64,000 nucleotides of DNA from Dyadobacter chenwenxiniae (GTDB lineage: Bacteria; Bacteroidota; Bacteroidia; Cytophagales; Spirosomataceae): positions 5,084,001-5,148,000 of the forward strand of contig NZ_CP094997.1 of assembly GCF_022869785.1 (NCBI RefSeq). The letters are read 5' to 3'. The notes under the pieces are model-generated. The model had not been told where the DNA came from. It made no database searches and saw only the letters and a list, made by a program, of their open reading frames with translations. Both the position numbers and the translations under genes were made by a program. Shown piece by piece: positions 41,379-50,020 of this stretch (positions within the stretch are counted from its first letter, which is position 1; every line of letters starts with the position of its first letter).

Positions 41379-44300
41379 ATGCACCGCTTCTATCGTTATT
41401 GGTTTGGCTTACTGACTGCTTTTTTACTTTTACATACATTCAAATCCCACGCCCAGGCCGTTCCGGAATGGCAGGACCCGCAGGTTTTCAGCGTTAATAC
41501 GGAAAAACCACACGCTGATTTTATTCCCTATCCCAACGAAAAAAGTGCGCTGCTGATGGACAAAAAAGCGTCGTCGGTTCGCTCGCTGAATGGAACGTGG
41601 AAATTCAAATGGGCGTCGCATCCTTCCAAAGCCGTTCCCAATTTTTTTGATCCAAATATGCAGGATGCGGGCTGGGACAACATTCCCGTTCCCTCCAACT
41701 GGCAGGTGACCGGGGTGCATGAAGGCCGCAAATACGACCGCCCGATTTCCAATAACAAACAACCTTTTAAAGCAACACCGCCGCGTGTTAATGCCGATAC
41801 CAATGCTGTGGGCATGTACAGGACCACATTTACGGTTTCGGATGATTTGAAAAGCAAGGAAATATTCTTGCAATTCGGCGGCGTACAATCCGCTTGTTAC
41901 GTGTGGCTGAATGGCGTCGCGATCGGTTATCACGAGGATGGTATGACGCCTTTTGAGTTTGACATTACAGAAGATGTGAAATCCGGACTGAATCATTTGG
42001 CCGTCCAGGTAATCAACTGGTCGGACGGCAGTTATCTCGAAAAACAGGATTATTGGCGGTTATCAGGGATTTTCAGGAATGTGAATTTGCTTGTGCGCCC
42101 AAAGGTGGTTCTTACCGATTTTTCAGTCAGGACGATTTTGGATGCAAATTATGAACATGCGACATTGAAACTCAGCGCTTTTGTAAAAAATTTCACAGAG
42201 CAGGCCATCCACGCACACCAGGTTTTATTCACCTTATATGATGCCAATAAATCCGTAGTGGTAACGCCGGTCAGCCAAATGTTGGGCAAGCTCGATCCGG
42301 CGAAAGAAGGTGCAGTGCGCGTGGATATTCCAATCCCAAATCCTGTTAAATGGACCGCAGAAACGCCTTATTTGTACACATTGTTAATCCAACTGATGAA
42401 CTCGGATGGAAAAGTGATTGAAGCCACAAGCCAGCCGGTTGGTTTTAGAGAGGTTAAAATGAAAGGCGGCCATTTGCTGGTAAATGGCAAAACAATTACA
42501 ATGAAGGGCGTTAACAGGCAGGAAGTTGATGCTGAAACGGGGCAGACGATAAGTCGTGAAACAATGATCAGGGACATTATCCTGATGAAGCAGCATAACA
42601 TTAACGCTGTAAAGACATTACATTACCCGAATGCTTCCGAATGGTACGAACTCTGCGACCAGTATGGCCTTTATGTAATAGACGAAGCCAACATTGCCAG
42701 CCAGAACATTATTCTGGCCGATATGCCGCAGTGGCGTTCTGCATTTCTGGCGCGGGGCAGTGCGATGATCGAACGCGATAAAAACCATCCTTCTGTGATC
42801 GTTTGGTCGCTGGGTAGTGAATCGGAAAAGGGTAAGAATTTCAAAGACATGGCCGACTACATTAACCTCGCTGACCCTACACGGCCGATCGACAAGCACC
42901 CTATAAAACAAGGCAGCTTTCCATTAAACTGGGTTAACAGGGCATTAAGGCTTAAAAAACCGGACGGAAAGTCTTACTGGGAATATGCAAATGTAAACGA
43001 CAGCACTTACGCGGGCGAGGGCCTCATCAATCCGGATCGTGTGCCGCAACCTGCGCTTCACGAAGTGAAAAAGGTTTATCAGTATGTAAAATTTGAATCG
43101 TCCGATACCATGCGTGCGGGTGAAAAAACGGTTAGCATTCTCAATAACTATGATTTTCTTCCATTGAATGTCTTTGAGCTCGTTTGGTCTGTTCAGGAAA
43201 ATGGTAAGGTAATTGGAAAACCAGGCGTGATCAATAATCTCAATGCGGCGTCCAGGCAGCGCCAGCAGGTTTCCATTCCATATGAACTGCCAGCAACCCA
43301 AAAGCCGGGCGCTGAATATTTCCTGAACATCAGCATACGATTGAAAGAGGGCACATCCTGGGCGCCGAAAGGGCATGAAGTTGCCTGGCAGCAGATTGCC
43401 CTTATCAAACCGCAGCAAGCAGCACCAGCGCTTAGCCTGTATAATGAAAAACCGCTTCGCGTTGCCCAGATCAGTTCAGGCCGCGTTGCCATTACCGGGC
43501 AGGATTTTGCAGTAACTTTTGATAAAAAAGAAGGAATGATTTCTTTCAAAAACAAAAAGGAGGAAATGCTGCAAACGGGACTATATGCCAACTTCTGGCG
43601 CGTGCCTACGCATCATGATGAATTCGGCGGCGCAAAAAGTTACGCTTCCCAATGGCGCGAAGCCGGGCTGGATACGCTGGAAGTGTCGGATTCTGAAATT
43701 AAAATGCAGCGACTGACTTCAACGGTTTACCGGGTGAGCATTTCGAGAACATTTAAAAGCAAAACGGGTGACGTGGACGTGGATAATGAGTTTATCGTTT
43801 ATGCCACAGGTGATATTTATGTAAAAAATACATTTACCCCAACCGGCCAATGGCCATCACTCGCAAAAGTCGGAACACAATTCCGGATGCCAGCCACATT
43901 CAATAAAACGCAATGGTATGGCAATGGCCCGCACCAAACCTACGCAGACCACCAGACAAGCGGCAAAGTTGGGCTTTATTCAGGAAGCGTCGCAGATCAG
44001 CATACAGCCTTTCTAGCGCCTCAGGAGAATGGAAACAAGACAAATGTTCGCTGGGCAACGGTCACGAACGCGGAAGGAATCGGGCTGTTAGCGGTAAGCG
44101 ATTCGGTTTTCAATTTTAACGTGCATGACTATACGGATCAGCAGCTTTTCGCAACCAGGAAACGTGGGACGTCACTTGCCCGCGGCTCGGAGACCGTTGT
44201 GAACATTGACCTTGCGCAAATGGGCATCGGTGTGGATGACAGCCTGGCGCCGCATGTGCAAACGACGTATTTGCTTCCTGCAAGGAGATATAGCTATGCT

Positions 44301-44561
44301 TTTCGGTTAAGGCCAATTGATAACACGTCGAGCATTGAGCAGATTGCGGCACTTAAGCTTCCCTACACCGGCGAGGAATCCGGCTTAGCGCTGAGTACGA
44401 GCATTCTTAATGATCCTGATGATGTCGAAGATGACTTAGCGGAGGAAGAGGTTGTAACTCCGGTTAAGAAACCCGTTAAAAAGGCTGCTGTGCGGAAAGC
44501 GCCGGTTCGCAAGAAGCCTGTTTATAGAAAGAAAGCTTCGCGGCGGAGGAGAAGGAGGTAG
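41379..44561 (+). CDS. GH2 beta-galactosidase-like protein lacking the nucleophile segment
   Basis: 1060 aa. A signal peptide (1-26, ending SHAQ) is followed by the sugar-binding, immunoglobulin and TIM-barrel domains of LacZ-type GH2 enzymes. The acid/base region reads WSLGSESEKG (Glu 481). After DPTRPI (499-504) the sequence jumps to KQGSFPLNWVNRAL (510 on), matching LacZ QGGFVWDWVDQSL. The roughly 70 residues that carry the LacZ nucleophile (CEY motif, E537 in E. coli) are missing. The C-terminal small-domain region is intact. It ends in an acidic stretch and then a Lys/Arg-rich tail (1028-1060). Likely exported and possibly catalytically inactive. Confidence 0.85.
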   Translation: MHRFYRYWFGLLTAFLLLHTFKSHAQAVPEWQDPQVFSVNTEKPHADFIPYPNEKSALLMDKKASSVRSLNGTWKFKWASHPSKAVPNFFDPNMQDAGWDNIPVPSNWQVTGVHEGRKYDRPISNNKQPFKATPPRVNADTNAVGMYRTTFTVSDDLKSKEIFLQFGGVQSACYVWLNGVAIGYHEDGMTPFEFDITEDVKSGLNHLAVQVINWSDGSYLEKQDYWRLSGIFRNVNLLVRPKVVLTDFSVRTILDANYEHATLKLSAFVKNFTEQAIHAHQVLFTLYDANKSVVVTPVSQMLGKLDPAKEGAVRVDIPIPNPVKWTAETPYLYTLLIQLMNSDGKVIEATSQPVGFREVKMKGGHLLVNGKTITMKGVNRQEVDAETGQTISRETMIRDIILMKQHNINAVKTLHYPNASEWYELCDQYGLYVIDEANIASQNIILADMPQWRSAFLARGSAMIERDKNHPSVIVWSLGSESEKGKNFKDMADYINLADPTRPIDKHPIKQGSFPLNWVNRALRLKKPDGKSYWEYANVNDSTYAGEGLINPDRVPQPALHEVKKVYQYVKFESSDTMRAGEKTVSILNNYDFLPLNVFELVWSVQENGKVIGKPGVINNLNAASRQRQQVSIPYELPATQKPGAEYFLNISIRLKEGTSWAPKGHEVAWQQIALIKPQQAAPALSLYNEKPLRVAQISSGRVAITGQDFAVTFDKKEGMISFKNKKEEMLQTGLYANFWRVPTHHDEFGGAKSYASQWREAGLDTLEVSDSEIKMQRLTSTVYRVSISRTFKSKTGDVDVDNEFIVYATGDIYVKNTFTPTGQWPSLAKVGTQFRMPATFNKTQWYGNGPHQTYADHQTSGKVGLYSGSVADQHTAFLAPQENGNKTNVRWATVTNAEGIGLLAVSDSVFNFNVHDYTDQQLFATRKRGTSLARGSETVVNIDLAQMGIGVDDSLAPHVQTTYLLPARRYSYAFRLRPIDNTSSIEQIAALKLPYTGEESGLALSTSILNDPDDVEDDLAEEEVVTPVKKPVKKAAVRKAPVRKKPVYRKKASRRRRRR

Positions 44562-44567
44562 AAGTTA

Positions 44568-44598
44568 GACTTTCCAAGTTTTGGAAACTTGGAAAGTC
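44568..44598. repeat. GACTTTCCAAG hairpin after the GH2 gene
   Basis: Arms GACTTTCCAAGTTT (44568-44581) and AAACTTGGAAAGTC (44585-44598) are exact complements with a 3-nt loop. A degenerate partial copy continues to about 44622. A related hairpin lies at 59907-59937 after uxaB. It may also act as a two-way terminator. Confidence 0.7.
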
Positions 44599-44627
44599 TT
44601 CGCTCAAAAACTTGAAAAGTCTAATCG

Positions 44628-45188
44628 TCACCTCGGAGCCAGCACATATTGCGCTTTTACACTGATAACCTGGGCTATTTTCACAAAAACCACCTGCGGA
44701 ACTTCAATTTTGTGATCGGTTAGCGGCACTTCGAAGTCGGAGTTAATGGTAATTTTGCCGCCTTCAATCTTCATTTTGCCTTTTATCGTGCGCTCTTTTG
44801 TCACGCCGTGAACGGTAAATTTTCCTGTTGCTGAAACGTCGTACTGGCCGTCTTTGGCATAATCGGGTGCATTATCCACCTTTCCGCTGAATGTTGCCGT
44901 CGGATATTTGGTCGATTCAATGTAGTTTTCATTGAAATGCTCCTGCATAAGTTTATTTGGAAAAACAAACTCGCGCATGTTCATTCGGATGGCAATTTCA
45001 TTGTTCGCCGTATTTAAAATTACCTGACTTTTCTTGTTTTCCGCATTCACATTTTCCAATGGTGTTTCGGAAGAGAATTTGGTATTTCCGGTGGAGGTCG
45101 CAAACTTTCCTTGCGCCAGAAGCGGCCGGGAAGGCAAAGCGGAAGTGAGCACGGTTACGAAAACCATGGCTAGCAGATGCGTTTTCAT
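44628..45188 (-). CDS. YceI family periplasmic protein
   Basis: 186 aa from the ATG at 45188, which opens a signal peptide ending LLAQ. YceI proteins form a lipocalin-like barrel that binds isoprenoid or polyprenyl lipids. Motifs include KFSSETPLENVNAENKKS and GKFTVHGVTKERTI. It is third in the Rieske-DUF5777-YceI operon, 14 nt after DUF5777. The set suggests an electron-transfer or organic-hydroperoxide-related envelope module. Confidence 0.88.
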   Translation of the reverse strand: MKTHLLAMVFVTVLTSALPSRPLLAQGKFATSTGNTKFSSETPLENVNAENKKSQVILNTANNEIAIRMNMREFVFPNKLMQEHFNENYIESTKYPTATFSGKVDNAPDYAKDGQYDVSATGKFTVHGVTKERTIKGKMKIEGGKITINSDFEVPLTDHKIEVPQVVFVKIAQVISVKAQYVLAPR

Positions 45189-45201
45189 GCGTTTTGTTCG
45201 G

Positions 45202-46089
45202 TCAGTTAGCTGCCTTCTTATTCTTTTTGTCAAAACTGAATGTGCGGGAAATGTTGAACCCGTAATGAATGTCACCCTTGCCCCAGGTGCCGGTTGTTTC
45301 GCCAATAAATTGCTTTTCGATCATCCCCAGCGAATTGGTAAAATGCAATTGGAATACATGGCCGCCCGTCTCAATGTCCACCCCGAACGACATGGAATCA
45401 TAGTAAGGGGCTGTGACGGTGTTTTTCTCACGTGCTGTGTAAAAGTACTCTCCGTTCAAAGAAACGCGTTTGGATAGTTTGAACCTTCCGCCAATGCCAA
45501 GCGCCAGCAACACTTTTTCATCCCCTAAAACTTCGGGCTTGTTGCGGTGCAGGAATGTGGGTGAAAGCTGCAATGAAAGCCTTTCTCCAAATTTCCGGGC
45601 AATGAGCACCTGGGCGGAGTAATACAATTTATCCTGAAATTCCAGCTCCTTATTCACCGTCGCAACCCCGGTCCCACCGAAAAGTGTTACCGAAACCGGA
45701 ATGCTCCTAGCACCCTCGCTTTGTTTCAGCACTTTTAGTTTACCAAAAAAATCATAAACCTTTTGCGAAGTGCTCCTGCCAACCCCGATCATAAAATCGT
45801 CCGTCACCCCGTATTCAAAACCCATCCGCATCGTGGCCTGATCCAGTCCGAAAAACTGGTAAGCACCCGAATTGAGCCGGCCGAAACGGTGTGAAATACG
45901 AAAATCCAGATGCTTCTTTTTCATCGTTTCAACGGAATGTCCGTTGACGACGCGCGTGGATTTAAAAGTGGCAGAAACAGGCACGGTAACCATGCTATCC
46001 TGCTTAGAAAGTTCGCTAAGCAGATCATCCTGGGCATAGAGAACCGTTGTTGAACAAGTCAACATGAGCATTAGGCGGAGTAATTTCAT
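45202..46089 (-). CDS. DUF5777 family outer-membrane beta-barrel protein
   Basis: 295 aa. The signal peptide MKLLRLMLMLTCSTTVLYAQ starts at ATG 46089; the frame runs 65 codons further into the Rieske gene without family similarity. The body is a predicted barrel with DFRISHRFGRLNSGAYQFFGLDQA, the DUF5777 hallmark. It ends FNISRTFSFDKKNKKAAN. Function unknown. It lies 15 nt after the Rieske gene and before YceI, consistent with one transcript. Confidence 0.88.
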   Translation of the reverse strand: MKLLRLMLMLTCSTTVLYAQDDLLSELSKQDSMVTVPVSATFKSTRVVNGHSVETMKKKHLDFRISHRFGRLNSGAYQFFGLDQATMRMGFEYGVTDDFMIGVGRSTSQKVYDFFGKLKVLKQSEGARSIPVSVTLFGGTGVATVNKELEFQDKLYYSAQVLIARKFGERLSLQLSPTFLHRNKPEVLGDEKVLLALGIGGRFKLSKRVSLNGEYFYTAREKNTVTAPYYDSMSFGVDIETGGHVFQLHFTNSLGMIEKQFIGETTGTWGKGDIHYGFNISRTFSFDKKNKKAAN

Positions 46090-46103
46090 TGTTTTTTGAG
46101 CAG

Positions 46104-46610
46104 TTAGGCTGCAACTGTTAATGTATTGCCGTCGGTGGAAAGTGTGGTTTTGTAAGCTTTCAACGGAGAAGTTGCCGGGCCTTGTTCCACTGCCCCTGTG
46201 AGAGAGAATTCCGACTGGTGTGTAGGGCATTGAATGTCGTTTTGCGCTTTTCGGTAGCCAACTGTGCTCTGCTGATGTGTACAAATCTTCGACAAAGCAA
46301 CATACTGATTCGTTGTGGTGAGAGCCACTAAAACGTCCCCGAAAACCTGAGATTCTCCTGCGGTTTTAAGCTTTTTTGTATCATCCTTCGTGAGATCCAA
46401 TGTAAAGTTAATCGCGGTGCCGGTAGTCGTTCCGCTCACTCCGCTCCCTCCCGTTCCTGGATTCGGTTCCGGTTCCGGTTCGTTGTCGCTTGATCCGCAG
46501 GCCGTCATCGTTGTTCCAAGGCAATAAAAAGCCATGAGTGTGGAAGTACTTAGTCCCAGACTTCTTAGGAATTCACCTCGCTTCATTTTGTCTGCCTTAA
46601 CATTTTCCAT
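46104..46610 (-). CDS. Rieske [2Fe-2S] lipoprotein
   Basis: 168 aa. Rieske boxes are CTHQ and CPTHQSEF (Cys and His of each ligate the 2Fe-2S cluster, about 112-134). The N terminus has a Lys-Arg pair, not Arg-Arg, before a hydrophobic stretch ending at MTAC, so lipoprotein anchoring is likelier than Tat export. A Glu/Pro linker follows. First gene of the Rieske-DUF5777-YceI operon. Confidence 0.9.
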   Translation of the reverse strand: MENVKADKMKRGEFLRSLGLSTSTLMAFYCLGTTMTACGSSDNEPEPEPNPGTGGSGVSGTTTGTAINFTLDLTKDDTKKLKTAGESQVFGDVLVALTTTNQYVALSKICTHQQSTVGYRKAQNDIQCPTHQSEFSLTGAVEQGPATSPLKAYKTTLSTDGNTLTVAA

Positions 46611-46656
46611 AGTGAATAATTAAATTAGTAGATATAATTTGGTTATGCGGTTCTAT

Positions 46657-48078
46657 TTAAAAAGCGGGTGTATAGCGCAATGATATCCACGTTCCTACGG
46701 TCATGAGATTGACCTTTCCGTAACCCACGCCTTTGATCGGGATCCGGATATAGGGCTCTGCGACGAGAGATAATTTCTTCGTGATCGTGCGTTCGTAGCC
46801 TACGGATGCATTAATGTGGCTTAATAAAAACCAGCCACTTTTACCTTGCCAGTTATCCTTCTGATACTTAACATATTTGGCATAATGATATTTGTATTTC
46901 TCTTTTTGGGCATAGTAAGATGAAACGCCTGTTCCTAAAAACAACTTTGAATGCGCCTGATGGATCAGGTTATAACGGAATCCCAGCGGAATTTCGATCA
47001 TTGTGCATTCCCCATCGACTCCGTAAGGCGTATTGTATTTGGTCACATATTCCGGCAATTCGTAGTCCTTTGCATGAGCGTAGTAATCTTTCTGGCTCCA
47101 TATTACTCCGCTTTGCAAGTAAAATCTCGGCGACAGCGCATATTCAAGCAACAATGAAAACGCTGTCCCTGGTTTTGTATAATTTTTAAATCCAACTGTT
47201 GACAAATCAGGCGAGTAACCCAATCTGACAGCCCATTTGGCATAATCCTCTTCTACTTTCTCCGGCTCAGAAGGTTCCATAGCTGCTGGCGCAGTGAATG
47301 TTACCATCGGAATTTCAGGCTGGTTTTCCCAGTTCAATGTTCTGCTCGCCAATGTTGCGGCTGAAATCAGTAACCTTGCCTGATCCTCGCTGATTTCTCT
47401 TTCCGTACCAGTCTCATTTATAGCGTTGGTCCGAGAAACGGGCTCTGCTGATTTGCGTTCTGCAATGTTGTTAATGGAAAAAGCCCCGTCGCCTCCTTCC
47501 CCTTTTGAGCGGTTAGGCTCTAAGTACACTCCGCCTGTCTTAGACTGGCTCCGGGGCAATTTTTTCCTGCGTTGGTAATCGGCAATGTTTGATTTAGAGG
47601 AGGATTTGCTAATCCTGGATTCCTTATTACGTAATGTATTGTTTGGCTCAATGCTAGAAACAGGAGGAGCCGCTGGCTCCTTGGATTGGGCTGACGCATT
47701 TTCCTTGCTAGAAACAGGGGATGCCGCCGACTCCTTGGGTTGGGCTGACGCATCTTCCTTGCTAGAAACAGGGGAAGCCGCTGGCTCCTGGGCTTGCAGC
47801 TCGCCTGCTGCAGATGCGTTATGCTCTATTTCCGCGCTTTTTGAAACTGGGTTTTTAGTGAAAAAATAAATTGCAAAACCGATCGGGATCAGCAAAGCCA
47901 TTAAACCCAATGGCCACCATTTTTTGAACCAACCGCCTGCGACTTTGCCGTCATGCACGTCCAAACGTTTTTTTAACGTATTCCAATCCTCCGGGTCAAA
48001 TTGTGGATCAAGCTCTTCTGATGACTTTCTGAAGAGCTTATCCAGTTCGTCATCTGGTAACTCTGTCATAATCGCCAA
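46657..48078 (-). CDS. single-TM protein with outer-membrane beta-barrel domain, partner of the ECF sigma gene
   Basis: 473 aa. The first about 50 residues are cytoplasmic and acidic (ELPDDELDKLFRKSSEELDPQFDPEDWNTLKKRL), like the anti-sigma regions seen downstream of ECF genes. A transmembrane segment lies at about 54-73, then a Ser/Pro/Glu linker made by 54-bp repeats, then a barrel-like domain (about 285-473) typical of porin-family proteins. The start overlaps the sigma gene by about 29 nt. It may connect inner membrane and envelope sensing to the sigma factor. Confidence 0.78.
   Translation of the reverse strand: MAIMTELPDDELDKLFRKSSEELDPQFDPEDWNTLKKRLDVHDGKVAGGWFKKWWPLGLMALLIPIGFAIYFFTKNPVSKSAEIEHNASAAGELQAQEPAASPVSSKEDASAQPKESAASPVSSKENASAQSKEPAAPPVSSIEPNNTLRNKESRISKSSSKSNIADYQRRKKLPRSQSKTGGVYLEPNRSKGEGGDGAFSINNIAERKSAEPVSRTNAINETGTEREISEDQARLLISAATLASRTLNWENQPEIPMVTFTAPAAMEPSEPEKVEEDYAKWAVRLGYSPDLSTVGFKNYTKPGTAFSLLLEYALSPRFYLQSGVIWSQKDYYAHAKDYELPEYVTKYNTPYGVDGECTMIEIPLGFRYNLIHQAHSKLFLGTGVSSYYAQKEKYKYHYAKYVKYQKDNWQGKSGWFLLSHINASVGYERTITKKLSLVAEPYIRIPIKGVGYGKVNLMTVGTWISLRYTPAF
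47654..47800. repeat. 54-bp minisatellite inside the barrel-protein linker
   Basis: Units start at 47654, 47708 and 47762; the first two are 54 bp and the third is partial. Each encodes 18 residues of the type KEPAASPVSSKEDASAQP, so copy number changes keep the frame. The unit boundary begins CTAGAAACAG. Confidence 0.8.
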
Positions 48079-48619
48079 TATTTATTTTGGATAACATTTC
48101 TCTCAATTTTTCTCTTGCACGCGACAAATTTGACTTTGACGCCCCCACCGAAATATTCAGCTGGTCTGCAATCTCTTCGTGTGTATAGCCGTCTATTACT
48201 GATAAACTAAATACAAGTCTGTAAGAAGGGGTTAGCTTCTGGATCAGCTCCATCAGTTCTTCATGCGCGAGTTTGCTGATAACCGTTTCATCCACGGTCA
48301 CATTGTCCGCAACTTCCACAGCATCAAAAACGTCCCGGCGTACTTCCTGTCTGTAATGATCGAGGGCTGTATTAATCATAATTCTGCTCAACCAGGTTTT
48401 AAATGATCGGCTGGAATCGAATGTATCCAGCTTTGTAAAAACCTTATAAAATCCGTCGTTGAGTATTTCTTTCGCCTCTTCCCGGCTGCGTGTATAGCGC
48501 AGACAGATGCTCATAGCATAGCCGTAAAACTGTTTATACAACAGCTCCTGACTGCGGCGGTTTTTCTTTAAACAGCCGTCGAGTAGTTCAATAAGAACAG
48601 CGGAGGTATACTCGGGCAT
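48050..48619 (-). CDS. ECF RNA polymerase sigma-70 factor
   Basis: 189 aa. Region 2 is YGYAMSICLRYTRSREEAKEILNDGFYKVFTKLDTFD and region 4 is SVIDGYTHEEIADQLNISVGASKSNLSRAREKLRE, the usual two-domain ECF form. It overlaps the downstream TM/barrel gene by about 29 nt, indicating translational coupling. The promoter it recognises is unknown. Confidence 0.93.
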   Translation of the reverse strand: MPEYTSAVLIELLDGCLKKNRRSQELLYKQFYGYAMSICLRYTRSREEAKEILNDGFYKVFTKLDTFDSSRSFKTWLSRIMINTALDHYRQEVRRDVFDAVEVADNVTVDETVISKLAHEELMELIQKLTPSYRLVFSLSVIDGYTHEEIADQLNISVGASKSNLSRAREKLREMLSKINIGDYDRVTR

Positions 48620-48845
48620 GCTATTTGTTCCTTTTTATCCCTATTACGGAAAACTTTTGGCTAGGGTTGCTTACAAGTTTGCAATTTTTCAGTGATATTT
48701 TGTAACTATTTGATAATGTTTTGATTAGTCGCAAATCTATCTCGAAATTTCGTCCAAACTGTGGAAAAAATGTGGATTTTTTTCCAAATTGATCCGCATA
48801 TTGAATTACTCAACGTTATAATTCCTGAACAGTCAGGAGCAAGGA

Positions 48846-49925
48846 ATGACTGAAAAACTACCCCATCTCAACATTATCGATTCCCGCTTTCTTGAACTGG
48901 ACGCATTACGCGGACTTGCAGCCATTATGGTTGTGCTTTTTCACTTCACCATTAATTCTAATGGTGTATTATTAGGATGGGAATTCAATTACGGAGTAAC
49001 CGGCGTTGATATCTTCTTCATGATCAGCGGATTTGTGATCTTTCTAACGATATCAAGAGTAAAGCGGTGGCCCGACTTTGTGGTTTCCCGGTTTGCAAGG
49101 CTCTATCCGGCTTTCTGGTGCTGCATGTTCCTGACAGCCGTTGTAACCATGTATTTCGAACCTGAGTTAGTCAGTGTGAAAAGGATTTTGGCGAACCTGA
49201 CCATGGCCTCTATATTTTTCGGACAGGAAAACATGGATCAATCGTACTGGACATTGTTGGTGGAGCTGGTTTTCTATTTCTGGATACTCGTACTACTTAT
49301 ATTGGGGAAAATCAAAAGCATTGTAAATGTAGGTCTTGCATTCATGGTCTTGGTTGTTCTTTTTCACGCTTTTTCGGCATATTACACTAGTTTTCATGAA
49401 TTTGCCACCAGAAAAATAGAGCTGCTGAATCACTTTCCGCTTTTCTTTTCAGGGATACTTTTTTATCTGGTACGTAATGGAAATCATGTGCGCCGGAATT
49501 CATTACTGATCCTGGCGAGCCTTCTGGCTGCATGTTTCATGCATTATCAGGGCGGCAGAGTACAATATCATGTGACGCCGTCGGAGCATTATGTGATCCT
49601 CGCCGTGTTTCATATTGTTTTTGCATTTGCAATATTTGGCAAAATGGGCTTCCTTAACAAAGCACCACTGCTTTTCCTTGGCAAGATATCGTATTGCCTC
49701 TATCTGATCCATCAGTACATTGGTCTGCGTTTGCTGGCCATGCTCACTGATTCCTGGCAGATTAATATTTATCCTGCACTCGTCATTACCATTGCGGTGG
49801 TGGTGCTGATCGCGTATCTGGTCAATACATTCGTAGAGATCCCGGCCAACATGATCATTCGAAATTGGTATAAACACAGGAACCAGAAGCGCTCGCATGC
49901 CAATCCCAGCGAAATCGCCGTATAA
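48846..49925 (+). CDS. acyltransferase family 3 (OafA/YrhL-like) protein
   Basis: 359 aa integral membrane protein with about 10 helices. The N-terminal motif LDALRGLAAIMVVLFHF contains the conserved Arg and His of the Acyl_transf_3 family. GVTGVDIFFMISGFVIF and LARLYPAFWCCM follow. It O-acylates glycan or lipid acceptors on the outside of the membrane. Monocistronic and transcribed away from the sigma gene. Acceptor unknown. Confidence 0.88.
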   Translation: MTEKLPHLNIIDSRFLELDALRGLAAIMVVLFHFTINSNGVLLGWEFNYGVTGVDIFFMISGFVIFLTISRVKRWPDFVVSRFARLYPAFWCCMFLTAVVTMYFEPELVSVKRILANLTMASIFFGQENMDQSYWTLLVELVFYFWILVLLILGKIKSIVNVGLAFMVLVVLFHAFSAYYTSFHEFATRKIELLNHFPLFFSGILFYLVRNGNHVRRNSLLILASLLAACFMHYQGGRVQYHVTPSEHYVILAVFHIVFAFAIFGKMGFLNKAPLLFLGKISYCLYLIHQYIGLRLLAMLTDSWQINIYPALVITIAVVVLIAYLVNTFVEIPANMIIRNWYKHRNQKRSHANPSEIAV

Positions 49926-49943
49926 TAGTTTCCGTATCTTACT

Positions 49944-49951
49944 TACTTTTG
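49944..49951 (+). promoter_or_regulatory. TAnnTTTG promoter box for the ABC exporter-MutS operon
   Basis: TACTTTTG matches the Bacteroidota -7 consensus and is followed by CAGCC. Transcription from about 49958 would give a 5' leader near 60 nt before ATG 50021. Confidence 0.45.
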
Positions 49952-50020
49952 CAGCCTAACCACGCATATTTGAATATAATTTTCAAATAATGTGTTCCCT
50001 ATACACTATATTAGATTTTA

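Noticed and set aside
47654..47800. 54-bp repeats considered as a CRISPR or intergenic repeat
   Set aside because: They are inside a coding frame, are direct tandem repeats without spacers, and encode a Ser/Pro/Glu linker.
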